25,935 nt of DNA from Chara braunii (GCA_003427395.1 BFEA01000632.1:270083-296017), one strand, 5' to 3'. Numbered from the stretch's first letter, positions 9,658-18,385 are shown. Notes: a model not told the origin generated them from the letters alone. A program made the numbers and translations.

Positions 9658-10096
9658 CGGAGGTAATCCTACAACTCCTCTCTCTCCCCTCTCCTCTTCA
9701 TCTCTTCTCTCCCTGCCTGATAAATTTTGTTATTTTTGTAAAGCAATTTCTCGCGTAGACTCGATCTTTATGTGCCTTAGCGGAGAGGGATATGTGGAAT
9801 GGGTAGGTTGTCGACAATGTGTCGCACGAACCCACGGCTCGTGCATCCAATACCGGAACAACAGCAAGCCTTGGTTGTGCCCCTTGTGTCGGGTTGATAA
9901 GATCCCGACCGACGCTCGCTTTTTAGATGCCACGTCAGAAGGATTGGAAAAGACCCGGAGGTTTAGAAGGGCCGAAGTATGGACGGATATCGCCTTGATT
10001 GCTATTCTAGTGGGTAACCCTCTCCATGACTTCACCAAGGAAGGTCGGAGGAGGGTCAATGAAAGGGCTCGAGACTACAGCTGGAATGAGAAATGA
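9626..10096 (+). CDS. Pol: PHD-type zinc finger before integrase
   Basis: The open frame has 156 codons. After a short S/P/L-rich linker, nucleotides 9728-9889 encode a complete C4HC3 set: CYFC, then 23 residues, CRQC, four residues, His, two residues, Cys, eleven residues, CPLC. Trp lies two residues before the seventh ligand (PWLCPLC), as in PHD fingers. All eight zinc ligands survive although the surrounding pol is broken. PHD fingers usually bind histone H3 tails, so a role in steering integration to particular chromatin is plausible but inferred. The following residues (TDIALIAILVGNPLHDF, EGRRRVNERARDYSW) look like the lead-in to the integrase zinc finger. The frame stops at TGA 10094-10096. 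A 17-bp tandem duplication at 10113-10157 then shifts the frame into integrase. A RING-like or other treble-clef finger is a less likely alternative. Confidence 0.68.
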   Translation: MARSRRVAMGDGGNPTTPLSPLSSSSLLSLPDKFCYFCKAISRVDSIFMCLSGEGYVEWVGCRQCVARTHGSCIQYRNNSKPWLCPLCRVDKIPTDARFLDATSEGLEKTRRFRRAEVWTDIALIAILVGNPLHDFTKEGRRRVNERARDYSWNEK

Positions 10097-10128
10097 TTGG
10101 AAAAACAGAAAATGGATGGTAGTGGCAT

Positions 10129-10849
10129 TTGGATGGTAGTGGGATTTGGATGGTAGTACCGCACCCGTTCATGAGGTATGACTGGGTGAAGACAACGCAT
10201 GAGGAAACGGCTGCCCACTTTGCCATACGGATCACGGAGGCGGCGAACGACAAAAACGAGTGGTATTGGTCCAATATTCGTGACGATGTGAAATTCATCG
10301 TCGCGAATTGTCAGGTCTGCTCCACTGACAAGACACCGATTCAGCCGCCAAGATCGATAGTACCGATGGTAGTTGAACTGCCTTTCCAAAGGGTTAGCAT
10401 GGATACTAGCGATATTGTGGTGCCTCCTGGACCTAATAGCTGTGAATATTCAATCCTACTCGTGTTCGTGGACCATTTCTCAAAATGGATCGAAGCGTAT
10501 CCCTGTCGTACGCGACAACTGGCTAAGATTGCGCGATACATCAACCGGTTTTTAGGGATGCACCAGGACACGGAGGAAATTCTAACCGACAATGGGGTAG
10601 AATTCATGGGAGAAGTCTTGAGAAATTTGGGCGTACACGGCGTCGCTGTTCGGAACACCGCACCCCACATGTCGCAATCCAACGGGCTAGTAGAAAATGC
10701 CAATAGGGTGATAAAGACTGCTCTATGACGCAATATCGCGGCATGGGACCCCAGGCCCTGGCCCGATATCGTAGATCACATCTTGGCGGTCCATCGAGGA
10801 ACGCCCCACGAATCAACGGGCCTGAGCCCGTTTCAGTTAAGGACCAATA
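10129..10849 (+). pseudogene. pol: Pol: integrase, HHCC and DDE core
   Basis: The open part (10129-10728, 199 codons) has the HHCC zinc finger THEETAAHF...NCQVC (His24, His30, Cys61, Cys64). The catalytic triad is present: Asp92 (VSMDTSDIV), Asp154 (LTDNGVEF) and Glu189 (GLVENAN), with Asp154-Glu189 spaced 35 as in the DDE family. This domain inserts element cDNA into the chromosome. TGA at 10726-10728 (after VIKTAL, before RNIAAW) is an apparent former CGA. The frame then continues through VDHILAVHRGTPHESTG and GLSPFQLRT, the conserved end of the core, before breaking near 10850-10875. The start used here is an in-frame ATG created within the 17-bp duplication, not the true polyprotein start. 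Confidence 0.9.
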
Positions 10850-11392
10850 GTGTGGCTTGTGTTTCAATATCGAGCCTCCCAGACGATCTTCGTTGAACCG
10901 ACGGCCCACAAGGGCCACGGTTCGAGACAAGGCCAAGTGACACCCGGAACTGATGGAAAGGTCTCTGCCCCGATTGGCCCGAAAACGCAAAAAAATGACC
11001 GAGTTGGCCCACGGTCGCCATTCCGTAGTTACGAGGCCCGAAACGGGAACGCCGGTCCGTGGCCCCAATACAAATTAGGGGACTTGGTGCAGGTGAGGAA
11101 ATGTGCTCACCAAGGTAAGCTAGCGCCACGATTCTTCGGGAGATTCTGAGTGATCGAGCTTGGACCAAACGGAGTGAACACCGTGCGCCTCGTGCCGGAG
11201 GTCTCGAGAAGCCGATCGGCGCGGCTGATCGTTCGCCACATGTCGTACCTGCGTCCCCTCCCTTCTTCCCCATCTTCTGCACCCTCTTCCTCTTCCTTGG
11301 CTACAGAAGCAGACGACGACTCTCCATCGCCTTCTTCCTCCCCTGCATCCCCCGTCTCTTCTCATACTCCGTCCCCTCCTCCATCGCCATGA
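10850..11392 (+). pseudogene. pol: Pol: integrase C-terminal domain and S/P-rich tail
   Basis: From about 10908 to 11025 the coding frame is probably the third one (RDKAK, ELMERSLPRLARKRKKMTEL, with one internal stop). It then shifts to the frame giving YKLGDLVQVRKCAHQGKLAP and RFFGRF. This resembles the GPY/F-type C-terminal module of Ty3/gypsy integrases (VGDLV...KLxPRxxGPF). TGA at 11147-11149 after GRF is another apparent CGA change. The same frame then continues as VIELGPNGVNTVRLVPE and RLIVRHMSYLRPLP. The end is a ~45-residue Ser/Pro-rich tail with an EADDD patch. No chromodomain is visible. The stop TGA (11390-11392) overlaps the ATG of the next ORF. Confidence 0.75.
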
Positions 11393-11871
11393 GTTTTCTT
11401 ACAGAGCGAGCTCTCGGCGATCATCTGCTCACGCCACGAGGTTACATCTCAGTGATTTGGCAAGTTCGCCATCCACGGTTCAATCTGGATCTTCTACGGC
11501 TGGCGCAGTTCTTCTGCACTTCGGGAGTGTACGCAGCAGCCGAGTTCCGCTTCGCGGGCAGTCCTAAGGCGGTCGTGCTGGCAGAAGCGGTGGTCGTCCA
11601 TCGGCGGTCATCTCCGGGGATTAGCCACATGTCCACGGTCGTCGGCTTCAACGACGATATCAGTACGGTTAGTGCGCTACGGCATATGGCCATCCGGACG
11701 TCATTGAGGGAGTGGGTGCAACAACTGGCGACAGAGTGGAACCACTGGCTTACGCGCCACAGAGATAATATTTTCCCCACGGACGGCATCAAGCTCGGTG
11801 GCATTCGAGCGTTCCAGCACGAGCCAGCGGTGGTGCTGCCGGAACTCATCCCCTTCCAGTATCCCCGATGA
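11389..11871 (+). CDS. Extra 3' ORF A, unknown function
   Basis: An intact 160-codon frame starts at an ATG overlapping the pol stop (ATGA, 11389-11392). That suggests coupled reinitiation, or that the boundary was once part of a larger polyprotein. The product is mixed alpha/beta in appearance (YISVIWQVRHPRFNLDLLRL, YAAAEFRFAGSPKAVVLAEA, TSLREWVQQLATEWNHWL). It has no signal peptide, no clear membrane segment and no metal-binding motif that I recognise. It occupies the position of env in retroviruses but does not look like an envelope protein. The absence of stops over 160 codons, next to a heavily broken pol, supports real coding. Confidence 0.6.
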   Translation: MSFLTERALGDHLLTPRGYISVIWQVRHPRFNLDLLRLAQFFCTSGVYAAAEFRFAGSPKAVVLAEAVVVHRRSSPGISHMSTVVGFNDDISTVSALRHMAIRTSLREWVQQLATEWNHWLTRHRDNIFPTDGIKLGGIRAFQHEPAVVLPELIPFQYPR

Positions 11872-12032
11872 ACCGCTCCCAACTCTCCACCTTTGCTCTC
11901 CCATCTCTCTTTCCCACCTTCTGGCAGTCTGGTGTTCATCCTCGCCTCTCCTTCTGCCTAGAGCCGCTCGCTGTCCCCCTTCTCGATCTCACGCAGTGAA
12001 GGCGCTGGCGTGAACACTTCGTTGATCTTTCG

Positions 12033-12944
12033 ATGTGCCTGATCGGAGTACGAATCACATGGACCAAGGACGAGGAACATCGCGAGTGGTTTGAGTACTT
12101 AGAGTTGATCGTTCAAGCCTGGAGGACCGACGTGGAAGGCGATCTTCTCGGATTTTTGTTCGGATCGGTGCACCCCAATCATCGCCAGCTGATCGCCTTA
12201 GAGTTGACGGTCCCCCTTGCACAGTTAGCAGATGATCTCCCACTTGAGATCGTCTCGCAGAGTGATGAGAGCCCGGTTCCACATGTCCTCACGCGGACTC
12301 TAACGGCGTATCTTCAGTGGTCGGCATGCTTAGAGGAGCCAGGAACCAGCCGCAACCTGCCGTCGCAGCAGGATTATCTGGACCCACGGGAGATCATCGA
12401 TCTCACCTTTTTCCAAGATCGGGCGGCCTCCGAGGACGAAGAAATAGAGATCAAGGAAGAAAGCGTCGAGGAAGAAGAAGAAGCCACCGAAGAGGACGCG
12501 GAGGAAACAACCCCGGAGGAAGGCAGTTATAGTGAGCACAGCGAGGGAGATCAGAGTGAAGGCGAGGAAGAAGACGAGGAAGAAGAAGAGGAGTTAGAGC
12601 TGGAGGAGACTGAGTGGGAGATCTCAGCGGAGGAGCTCGAGCGAACAAAAGCAGAGCAGGCGGAAGACCCCGAAGCGGTGCGCAAAAGAGACGAAATCGC
12701 GGCCGAAAAACGACAGCTGGAGTTCGCCAGCGTGGCAAATTTGCCGATCACCGACGATCTGGCCCGCGATCCCGAGCCGCCTAAGCCTGAGGATGGAGAA
12801 CAGGCTGAGACTTCAAGCTCACCGACAGGGCGGCGACGAAGCCGATCCCCCTCCCCCTCCACCTCCGACCAACCATCAGTTCAAGCCCGTACCAATACGG
12901 GGCATCGGGCTTCGTCCACGGTCGTTATCCCGCAGTCCCCTTGA
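12033..12944 (+). CDS. Extra 3' ORF B, acidic and RS-rich protein
   Basis: This intact 303-codon frame has three parts. Residues ~1-125 look globular (REWFEYLELIVQAW, GDLLGFLFGSVHPNHRQLIA, YLQWSACLEEPGT, DPREIIDLTFFQD). Residues ~130-215 are extremely acidic (EDEEIEIKEE, long Glu runs). The C-terminus is Ser/Pro/Arg-rich with an RS patch (RRRSRSPSPSTS). Acidic low-complexity tracts often bind basic proteins such as histones, and RS patches occur in splicing-related nuclear proteins, so a nuclear role is possible but inferred. A pyrimidine-rich stretch ending CAG (about 11970-11996) lies 37 bases before the ATG and would serve as a splice acceptor. The style recalls hypothetical proteins of Chara-type algae (memory, unchecked). 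The next open frame follows in another frame. Confidence 0.68.
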   Translation: MCLIGVRITWTKDEEHREWFEYLELIVQAWRTDVEGDLLGFLFGSVHPNHRQLIALELTVPLAQLADDLPLEIVSQSDESPVPHVLTRTLTAYLQWSACLEEPGTSRNLPSQQDYLDPREIIDLTFFQDRAASEDEEIEIKEESVEEEEEATEEDAEETTPEEGSYSEHSEGDQSEGEEEDEEEEEELELEETEWEISAEELERTKAEQAEDPEAVRKRDEIAAEKRQLEFASVANLPITDDLARDPEPPKPEDGEQAETSSSPTGRRRSRSPSPSTSDQPSVQARTNTGHRASSTVVIPQSP

Positions 12945-13422
12945 CTACCTCACCATCCATCAAATCACCACCCGTGTCACCTTCCCCCATAACCCCTTCC
13001 CCATCGACACCTTCCGATTCTTCTACGCCACTCGCATCGTCGTTACCGTTCACCCCCATCCCTCAACCCTATGCGCCCTCCCCGATTTCTACCTCCATAC
13101 CCTTCTCCTTAGTGTCGCGTGGCGAGGCCACAATATGATCGAGGTTTATTGCATGATTACGGGGACTATCCCCGCATGCGAAAACCACGATCATTTTCAC
13201 GCGACACTTTTCCGCACCTTTACCACCCTGTATCCCGGCTATCTCGCCTCCCTTCCGCACACTGGTAATCGCTTCCCCCGTTTCCACCGAATCGTTCATT
13301 ACCAGGAGCTCACGGAAACAGTAGCCCAGGTGGAACGATTATTACCCCCGCTTCCGATTAACACTCCTCCTCACCATGCCCCCATGTACCGTCTCCCCTT
13401 CCCCCTTCCTGGTGGACACTGA
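12945..13422 (+). CDS. Extra 3' ORF C, probable coding segment
   Basis: The frame is open for about 159 codons directly after ORF B's stop, in a different frame; it is also open upstream inside ORF B, so the true start is unclear. The first ATG downstream is at 13135. Third codon positions are strongly C-rich (for example TTC TAC GCC ACT CGC ATC GTC), and the translation is well mixed (IDTFRFFYATRIVVTV, ALPDFYLHTLLLSVAW, ENHDHFHATLFRTF, YQELTETVAQVERLLPPLP). I take it as coding and not as a shadow. I recognise no family. It may be the C-terminus of ORF B separated by one frameshift, or a product of splicing or frameshifting. The segment 13423-13677 after it is non-coding and has no clear polypurine tract. 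Confidence 0.5.
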
Positions 13423-13677
13423 CGATCGGTGATCGGTGGATTGGTGTGTGTGACACGGCGATGGCATGAGTAATCCCCTCCTTGGATTGACGAGAGCCCT
13501 CCTGAGGAACTTGTAGGAAAGAACTTGCAGGCCAAGTTGGATGACGTCCACACTCTTTCACACGGAAAGTGGCCATGCAGAAAGCTTCTCGCATCGGTCC
13601 ATTAGAGAGATCGACACGTGTCAAGATTCAAGCAAGCAGGATCTTGCTTAAGATTGGAACCCCCTAGGCGTCGCATA

Positions 13678-16177
13678 TGTGACAAACCGATTTCCGCACC
13701 GCGCGATTTTCTGCGCGGTAGCGACGAGGGGTCCTAAGCTGGGAAGGATGGGCCAATTACGGGAGATTGGGATGGATGGGAAATTGCATCGGTGTCCTCG
13801 CTTCTTCGTCTTTTTGCGTCGGTTCCTTTCGGATGGCTGGTTCAGGCCCGGGTGGGCCCCGATACGATCACTTGGTTGATTGGCTGTGTGAATGGCGCGC
13901 CTCCGTGCGCGCGAATAATAAATGTTGACGTCGCTTTTTTGTTTCGGTTGTGGACTTTTGGGCGCGGACATCGCGCGGAAATTCTGCTTCGTTTTTTTTT
14001 AATTTTCCTTTTGAATTCTTTTTCAAATCTTGCCGAGCCTTGGTGCCTCTCCGAATCTCGGACTTTCTTTTCGGAGTTTCTGTTTTTTGGTTTTCCGCAT
14101 TAGATAGGAATTTCGGAATTTTGCAATTAGGATTTTCTTCTGCCACGTGGAGCTTTTTGCTTACGTGCTTCTTTGTACGTCTGCAACGAAACTCTGAATA
14201 GTCGGCGCCTTTAATCGTGTGTGTAACTGTAATTTTGGGCGGGCGTGATTGTAACTGTATCCCGTCTTCTTGAACTTCGTCTTTCCCGCTCTCGCTTTCT
14301 CTTGTTGTGTCTAGCCAGCCCGTGGACTGCATGCTCGGATCGATGTGTGGAGAGAGGTTACGTCCCCCACGCCGCGGCCTGGCCATGCAGAACGCAGGCG
14401 CTCCCTCTCCTAATCCTCTTTCTAAGTCCTTGTAATTTCGTGTTCTTCACCCATGCATGCACGCTATAAATCCCGGCCGCGCAATTAGATAGCTCTCTTA
14501 ACTAGCTGTTGGAAGCTCGGGGAAGCGCGATCAGTGAGGGTCGGCTCACGAGCGAAGTAAGAGGTGAGTTGAAGAGGGAGTCGGGCGACCCGACGAGCTG
14601 GTGCCAAACGCGCGGGGTTGACGCAGGTCAGGACGGACTGTGGCCGCGGGCGAACCTGACGGGTGCGGGAGGACTAAGCGGGGTGACGACTTCGTGGATT
14701 GGTGCGTGACGACGGACTGTCTGCATCGGAGAGAGAGAGAGAGAGAGAGNAAGAGGGAGTTGAGGTTGATGGACGCGGGTTTGTTGTTTCTTTTTTTTTT
14801 TCTCCCTCGTTGCTTTTGTACATAAATTTTGATCACGGCTCGGGGCGATTCGCCCGTTCTCTTTTGTTTTTCGGAATCTTGACTTGGTCTCGGCCCCCAC
14901 TTGGTTTTGCAATCTCGCATACCGTGTGTTGTGCTGAATGAATGAATGAATGGATGAATGGATGCTTTGTTTGTTTGTTTTTCCTTATGCCTGATCTTTG
15001 CCTTTGCTTGTCGTTTTGATACACTCATGATCATAATAGGAAAGTTCGTGTAATACTCACTATTGTTGTTGTTGATGCAAATGAGTAGTAGCACCTTGCA
15101 TATTCCGGAATGATTGCGTAAGGATTGCGGAGTTATAAGATGATTGGGTAGTTGTTTGACAAGCGAATACCTTGCGGGGATGGGTGTAAGCGCGATCTGA
15201 TCTGCGCACTTACATATTTTCGCTCGCATCGATTCGTAAGCATCCATGCATGAAAGGGTTAACGACCGCGGGAATACTGAATGACTGGATGTGATCAAGA
15301 AAAAAAAAAAAAAAAAAAAAATCAGTGGTCATTTTGCATGCAGCGGCGCGATCACCCCGAGTGAACATACGTAAACGCGATCCGAATCGCGCAGCCTACT
15401 CGTACTCACCCGCAGTAATTCACGACAGTTCGAATATTAGGATAGGCACGGACGAACACGCGCTTAGGAATTCCCCGGCTCCACGATGATAAAATGACGC
15501 GCTCCAGAGACTCAGATTCGTCGTGGGACCCGGAGTACTTCACCCGTTGGATAGAAGAGTGCCTCCCACAGAGGTTCCCTTGCATAACCGAGAATCGACT
15601 GTGTTCTAGGGAACTCCATTGTGCCACAACCAGTGATCCACGGTGCCCAGGTTTCCCCACTTCGAACCACACAGACTACTTTATTTCCCCCGGTTTCGTC
15701 GTTATCTCCACTAACTTCCCTCCCCTCCGTCTTCATCTCCCGTATCATCAACTCACGGTTGTCCCGTGGAACGTCATGCCCCATATGCGGAAATTGTCGA
15801 CGGAGCAACAATCAGAGAACCCTGGCACCCCAAGGGCCTAACCCGAACATGCGACGACCGACGCCACGTGGCGGCATCCGACGGCCTGACTCATCAGAAT
15901 CACACCCACCTCGGATGGACCTTTCGTCGAACCGCCGCTATCAAAACAGACGGTTCGGACGGCCTTGACTGATCCGCGCATGCCATCGGCCGTATGACCG
16001 GAAGCGGTCCGTCCTCTCAACCAAATTGCACTCGTGCGCCCGAAAAACTCCACCACAAGAGATCTCAGTTCTGACCTGGGACTCCACCCCCACTTTCCCA
16101 AAAATCCTTGGCACACCCCTTTTCGCCCATCCTACTCCGATCAGGAAGTCGCGCTGAGCGTGAGGTTGGGTGTCACA
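13678..16177 (+). repeat. 3' LTR of the gypsy element
   Basis: It matches 2307-4777 along its length. It starts TGTGACA and ends TGTCACA, a perfect 7-bp terminal inverted repeat. Differences from the 5' LTR include a 15-bp insertion near 14383 (CCATGCAGAACGCAG), an A-tract of about 22 bases at 15300-15321, and a longer GA microsatellite with an ambiguous base (n) at 14750. Both LTRs have an open antisense frame of about 250-276 codons in the R/U5 portion (14546-15298 here), but the two copies diverge by local frameshifts. Confidence 0.92.
14452..14471 (+). promoter_or_regulatory. 3' LTR copy of CATGCATG and TATA box
   Basis: CATGCATG (14452-14459) and TATAAAT (14465-14471) repeat the arrangement of the 5' LTR with the same spacing to within one or two bases. 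In this copy the promoter would drive transcription outwards into the right flank. Confidence 0.55.
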
Positions 16178-16181
16178 CGGT
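16178..16181. repeat. Target-site duplication (right), CGGT
   Basis: It matches CGGT at 2303-2306. The empty site would have joined the trihelix-pseudogene repeat block to the repeat that starts TGTCGG here. Confidence 0.55.
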
Positions 16182-17110
16182 GTCGGCGCGAATACCCTTA
16201 CAAGGGTATCCACCCTGGTTTTCGCAAGTGACAGAAAATAAGTTTTGTTCGGAATTTGAGCACCTTGCGCGAGTCGCGGTTGCGTTTTGTTCACACTGAC
16301 CGAATGGTTGACTACGAGTAGAGAGTGTGTGAATGCGCAATTTTGAGGTGCACTTGATGATTCTTATTTTTTTGAAGCTATAGAGTCGGCGTTTCTGCCG
16401 GCAAAAATTTGGCTTTGATTAAAACTTGGAAAGGTTTTCTTTTATTGAAGTGACCGTGGTGCACCTGCATCCATACGGCGTGTGTCATAGGAAGTGGTGT
16501 TGCCTTGGGCAGTACGTGGGGTGTGCAAGAGAAAATAGAACACAAGCGGTGGCCTCCGCGCGGGAAATGCGAGAGGTTGACAGTTGTGGATGGGGCCAGG
16601 CCCTATGAGCAGCGGGCGTCATAGGTCGGCAGTCGTGAGTTTGGTCTGTAGGCGAAGGAGTGGCCTTGGGGTATTTTGGTAGGTCCGCGTGTTGTGCGGC
16701 AACGGTTTATATTGAATTTTGCAGTGGTCCATCTCAACCTTAGGTACTAGCACTATTGGTAACAGCATTAGACTTTCAAAGCGACGGTACGAGGATCGAG
16801 GGCGGCAACCGGCGGGGATGGAACATTGGAGCGGCTGAAGATGCCGAGGGGTTTAGGGCCCGGCGGGGCTGTCCCCTTGGTTTTGCGCCGGTCCACCTGT
16901 GGGCCCGGTCTGTGGAACCGAGAGGGGCACCGACGACCCTCCTTCCCCAAAAAGCATCAGTTCCCGATACTTATATTTCTATTTTTACTTTTATGATTTT
17001 AGTTGTCGGCCCTGTTTCTGGGATGCGGCACCAGCATCGGTACCAAGGTTGTTTGCGGGGTACCGCCCAACGTGGGTTGAAAGGGCCCGCAAGATGGAAG
17101 ACTATGCCTG
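16181..17110. repeat. Long direct repeat, copy 1
   Basis: It matches 24941-25910 with scattered substitutions. Homology starts at TGTCGG in both and ends at CTATGCCTG. Near the left end it holds a hairpin, ATACCCTT-AC-AAGGGTAT (16191-16208). A frame including FRARRGCPLGFAP is open in both copies but differs at many amino acids, so I do not call a gene. It might be an LTR of a second, non-coding element, but no primer-binding site or CA end is visible at 17110. Confidence 0.75.
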
Positions 17111-17350
17111 GGCGGGGCCAGGGGGGCACCAGTAAAAGGTTGCTGCAGTACTGGCTGCAAGGCCCAAGCTGTCCCAGCAGCAGGCTACGTCGGCCTACAA
17201 AATTCTCATTAGAATATTTGCTACTATCGCCAAGATTTGCATTGAGCCCGGCGGGGTGGTGGAGTAGGCGTGAGCAGCCATGGCCAGGGGAATACACCAC
17301 TCGTTAACCTCAGCCTGTTGTAATAAGTGAGAGGGTTGGCTGTGAGCAGG

Positions 17351-17752
17351 CCTGTGGGACCAGCAGTTGCAGACCCAACTCAGTTGGTACAACCACAAAC
17401 TGCAAATAGGCCTGTGGCCCTGTGGGACCAGCAATTGCGGACCCAACTGAGTTGGTACAACCGCAAACTGTTGATAGGCATGTGGCTGTGTGGGACCAGC
17501 AGTTGCGGACCCAGCTCAATTGGTACAACCGCAAACTGTTGATAGGCATGTGGGCTTGTGGAACCAGCAGCTGCGGACCCAGCTCAGTTGGTACAACCAC
17601 AAACTGTTGATAGGCCTGTGGCCCTGTGGGACTAGCAGCTGCGGACCCAGCTCAGTTGGTACAACCGCAGACTGTTCATAGGTCTGTGGCCCTGTGGGAC
17701 CAGCAACTGTGGACCTAGCTCAAGTGGTACACCCCCCGAACTGTTGAAGTAC
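17351..17752. repeat. 68-bp tandem array, about six units
   Basis: Units begin at 17351, 17411, 17479, 17547, 17615 and 17683. The middle four are exactly 68 bases long; the first is 60 and the last degenerates. The core reads GGGACCAGCAGTTGCGGACC, then CAGCTCAGTTGGTACAACC. Within it CCAACTGAGTTGG is a palindrome in one unit. The period is not a multiple of three, so the open frames crossing it are artefacts. From 17111 to 17350 I see nothing beyond unique sequence. Confidence 0.93.
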
Positions 17753-17846
17753 AGGCCTGAGTTCGAGCTCAACTGGAAGCAGACGAGAAAGGAAATTATA
17801 AGGTTTGTGTGAAAGTATTCATGGTTATTTGAACATTTGTTACGGA

Positions 17847-18385
17847 GGCTAAGCGTACCCCTAAGTTAGGGCGGTCTGGTCGCATTGCCTTATGTATCTT
17901 AAACTGTTTAGGCTAACTAGGTGTACCCCTAAGTTGGGGCGGTCTAGTGATATGCCTTTTGTCGTTAATGTTATGTAGGTTGGACGTACCCTTAAGTTAG
18001 GGAAGTTTGACCATTCGTCATTTGTATTTGTTTAGGCAGGTTAGGCATACCCCTAAGTTGGGGCAGTCTAATCCTATGCCCTACGTAAACTTCGTTTAAG
18101 GTTGACTAGGCATACCCCTAAGTTGGGGTAGTCTAGCCTTATGCCTCATGTTGTCAGTTAAGCAGAAGCCAGGCGTACCCCTAAGTTGGGGCGGTCTGGT
18201 CATATGCTTTATGTGCACAGTTTATGTTGGGTCTGGCATACCCCTAAGTTGGGGCAGTCTGGACATACGTTTCAGTCATGTAAGTTAGGCATACCCCTAA
18301 GTTGGGACAGTCTAGTTGTGCGTACTTTAGTCACTTGATTAGGCAGGTCAGGCGTACCTCTAAGTTGGGGCGGCCTGATCCTATG
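17847..18385. repeat. ~63-bp tandem array, nine units
   Basis: The word TACCCCTAAGTTGGGGCGGTCT, in variants, recurs near 17858, 17922, 17986, 18048, 18112, 18175, 18237, 18288 and 18352. It is followed each time by a TATGCC-type word and variable spacer. The core CCCC-TAAGTT-GGGG can form a small hairpin. Spacing is 51-64 bases. The array is distinct from the 68-bp array just upstream. Confidence 0.9.

Larger units (their letters stand above)
2307..16177 (+). mobile_element. Ty3/gypsy-type LTR retrotransposon, complete but decayed
   Basis: The element has two direct LTRs of about 2.5 kb. A tRNA-Met primer-binding site adjoins the 5' LTR. Internal order is gag, protease, reverse transcriptase, RNase H, PHD finger, integrase and three extra ORFs. 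Integrase lying after RT is the Ty3/gypsy order, not the Ty1/copia order. The 3' LTR has short inverted ends, TGTGACA at 13678-13684 and TGTCACA at 16171-16177. In a hand-compared 180-base LTR sample (from 3121 against from 14503) I count about 13 substitutions, so the insertion is not recent. A foldback MITE has since inserted at 6921-7441. Pol is non-functional. No good polypurine tract is visible before the 3' LTR. Confidence 0.93.

Noticed and set aside
12451-12862. Minus-strand and alternative-frame open frames opposite the acidic ORF, rich in Ser or Pro/Leu
   Set aside because: They mirror the Glu-rich codon repeats of ORF B; low-complexity GAG/GAA runs keep the opposite strand free of stops.
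13423-13677. Search for a polypurine tract next to the 3' LTR
   Set aside because: Only short purine runs such as AGATTGGAA occur and none abuts 13678, so I do not annotate one.
16756-17307. A 183-codon open frame at the right end of repeat copy 1 that partly matches a frame in copy 2
   Set aside because: The shared part differs at about a quarter of its residues between copies and has a stop in one copy just upstream, so there is no sign of protein-level constraint.
17310-17681. Open frames rich in GTSSCGPSS and LVQPQT motifs on both strands
   Set aside because: They are translations of the 68-bp tandem array; the period is not a multiple of three, so the frame rotates from unit to unit.
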